Positions 7,448 to 8,296 of a DNA stretch of 8,296 bases are shown in pieces. The notes under the pieces were generated by a model. The model did no database searches. It saw only the letters and a program-made list of their open reading frames with translations, and was not told the DNA's origin. Every line of letters begins with the position of its first letter. Position 1 is the stretch's first letter. The stretch lies in contig DIHQ01000108.1 in assembly GCA_002420235.1 (NCBI GenBank), positions 1 through 8,296 on the forward strand. Direction: 5' to 3'. This DNA is from Flavobacteriales bacterium UBA5692 (lineage in GTDB: Bacteria; Bacteroidota; Bacteroidia; Flavobacteriales_D; Sanyastnellaceae). The position numbers and the translations under genes are program-made.

Positions 7448-7518
7448 GAACAACGGATTTGTAGCAATCTAACAAAGGCCACCACCAAATTCCTCATGGT
7501 TTAGCGGAAATTCGTCAC
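7448..7518. promoter_or_regulatory. Divergent intergenic region between aldehyde dehydrogenase and methyltransferase genes
   Basis: These 71 bases separate two divergent start codons, so they should hold promoters for both directions or overlap them. On the minus strand TAGATTGC, after an upstream TTTG, only loosely resembles TAnnTTTG, and the spacing of 14 bases is shorter than usual. No good match was found on the plus strand. I see no clear operator palindrome. The call rests on gene arrangement rather than on a motif. Confidence 0.35.
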
Positions 7519-8142
7519 ATGCACCACTTTTGGGATGAACGATACCAGCAAGAAGGGGTTTATGGTAAAGATCCCAACCCATTTTGGGTCCGTGAACTCG
7601 ACCGAATTTCACCCGACGCATTAAATCACCGCTTATTGTTGCCGTGTGAAGGCGAAGGGAGGAACGCCTTGTGGGCTGCCCGGAATGGTTGGGCCGTTGA
7701 GGCCTTCGACGGTAGTGCTGTAGCCACGGCCACTTGCCTTCGATGGGCCAAAGAAGCAGGTGTTGAAGTCCATGCCCAACACACGGATGCTTTTGAGTTT
7801 GAGGCAGACGAGTCCGGCTACAGTGTAATCGGTCTTTTTTATGCCCATATGCCGTCTAACCTTCGGATGCAATTTCATGAGCGGGTGACCCACTGGTTAT
7901 GCCCTGGGGGACGACTCATTTTGGAAGGATTTGGAGTACAACAACTCGGTTTATTATCGGGTGGTCCAAGAGATAAGAGCATGCTCTTCACGCCCGAAAT
8001 GCTTCGGTCCGATTTTGCAAGTCTTGAAGTCATTAAAAACGAAACTGCTTCCGTCGTCCTGGATGAAGGTCCATATCACCAAGGCTTGGGCCACGTCGTC
8101 CAATTCATTGCGCAAAAACCCGACCAATGTGTTATCCCCTAA
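7519..8142 (+). CDS. Class I SAM-dependent methyltransferase (TehB-like family), substrate unknown
   Basis: A small cytoplasmic methyltransferase with the Rossmann-like SAM-binding fold; the methyl acceptor cannot be told from sequence. The 207-residue protein opens MHHFWDERYQQEGVYGKDPN, the WDERY...YG..PN signature of a widespread group related to TehB. Motif I reads LLLPCEGEGRNA (about 39-50), where EGEG stands in for the more usual GCGxG; motif II is probably AFD (62-64); YAHMP follows at 108-112. The C-terminal part LSGGPRDKSMLFTPEML and the later LDEGPYHQG are also typical of this subgroup. ATG 7519 is supported by the signature starting at once; there is no Shine-Dalgarno. Its last 16 bases overlap the start of the cytochrome gene, so the two are probably translated from one message. 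Any link to the cytochrome's function is unproven. A tellurite-resistance role is known for true TehB but should not be assumed here. Confidence 0.88.
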   Translation: MHHFWDERYQQEGVYGKDPNPFWVRELDRISPDALNHRLLLPCEGEGRNALWAARNGWAVEAFDGSAVATATCLRWAKEAGVEVHAQHTDAFEFEADESGYSVIGLFYAHMPSNLRMQFHERVTHWLCPGGRLILEGFGVQQLGLLSGGPRDKSMLFTPEMLRSDFASLEVIKNETASVVLDEGPYHQGLGHVVQFIAQKPDQCVIP

Positions 8143-8296
8143 TCTTTCTATTACCGGTCGGTATTTTTGCGGCTTCTTTTGGTTGGGAGGACTTGTTTCC
8201 TTCAGAATCCCCGGCGCCTGAAGCGTACACTCACTGGTGCAGTAGCTGCCATGGAATCGAAGGTCGCGACTTCATTGGTCGCGACTGGAAATTGGG
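8127..8296 (+). CDS. c-type cytochrome or cytochrome-domain protein, N-terminal fragment cut by window edge
   Basis: Only 56 codons are visible. From ATG 8127 the product starts MCYPLIFLLPVGIFAASFGW, a short hydrophobic segment that fits a signal peptide or membrane anchor, though its first residues lack the usual lysine or arginine. After a linker rich in S, E and P comes THWCSSCHG, a CxxCH covalent heme-binding motif (Cys38, Cys41, His42), followed by GRDFIGRDWKLG, which resembles the post-heme sequence of small cytochrome c domains. It would therefore act in the periplasm in electron transfer, alone or as a domain of a larger oxidoreductase such as a quinoprotein dehydrogenase; the full architecture is outside the window. 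The start overlaps the methyltransferase end by 16 bases. The in-frame stop upstream is at 8064-8066, with no ATG, GTG or TTG between it and 8127, so this start is the only conventional choice. Confidence 0.8.
   Translation, partial: MCYPLIFLLPVGIFAASFGWEDLFPSESPAPEAYTHWCSSCHGIEGRDFIGRDWKL

Noticed and set aside
7931..8221. Plus-strand open frame across the end of the methyltransferase and the cytochrome start
   Set aside because: It is out of frame with both supported genes; the overlapping frame from 8127 carries a hydrophobic leader and CxxCH, which explains the coding signal there.
8262..8286. Ten-base direct repeat GGTCGCGACT with 5 bases between copies, itself containing a GTCGCGAC palindrome
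   Set aside because: Both copies are in the same frame of the cytochrome gene and encode the repeated GRD in GRDFIGRD; two copies inside a coding region do not support a binding site or mobile-element end.

Overview
The window reads as a gene-dense stretch of a Bacteroidota chromosome, probably Flavobacteriales-like. The assignment rests on three things. First, the family content: a cold-shock protein with a GRSQ-type, lysine/arginine-rich N-terminal half, and a secreted cyclomaltodextrinase of the Flavobacterium/SusA type. Second, most starts lack a Shine-Dalgarno sequence. Third, there is one exact copy of the Bacteroidota -7 promoter consensus TAnnTTTG. Base composition looks close to balanced. 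No RNA genes, insertion sequences, CRISPR arrays, prophage genes or large repeats were seen, and no gap between genes exceeds about 100 bases.

Layout. The left edge holds the first 127 codons of sucD (succinyl-CoA ligase alpha subunit) on the minus strand. Divergent from it is mnmE (tRNA U34 modification GTPase) on the plus strand. mnmE runs tail to tail, 3 bases apart, into a minus-strand gene for a cold-shock-domain protein. That gene diverges from a plus-strand DEAD-box RNA helicase, and both of these have unsettled start codons. The helicase runs tail to tail, 21 bases apart, into a minus-strand pair: a class 3-type aldehyde dehydrogenase followed 28 bases later by a secreted GH13 cyclomaltodextrinase/neopullulanase-like enzyme. 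Divergent from that pair, on the plus strand, are a class I SAM-dependent methyltransferase and, overlapping its end by 16 bases, the start of a secreted c-type cytochrome cut by the right edge.

How the genes fit together. The clearest functional pairing is the divergent cold-shock protein and DEAD-box helicase, two kinds of protein that remodel RNA structure and are often linked to growth at low temperature. MnmE, the helicase and the cold-shock protein are all RNA-related housekeeping functions. The aldehyde dehydrogenase and cyclomaltodextrinase are probably co-transcribed, but no shared pathway is evident. The methyltransferase and cytochrome are probably co-transcribed for the same positional reason. 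I found no convincing undescribed multi-gene system. The points worth a second look are non-ATG or uncertain starts in the cold-shock/helicase pair, a helicase whose usual C-terminal RNA-binding domain appears to be replaced by a basic tail, and a heme-binding protein at the right edge.
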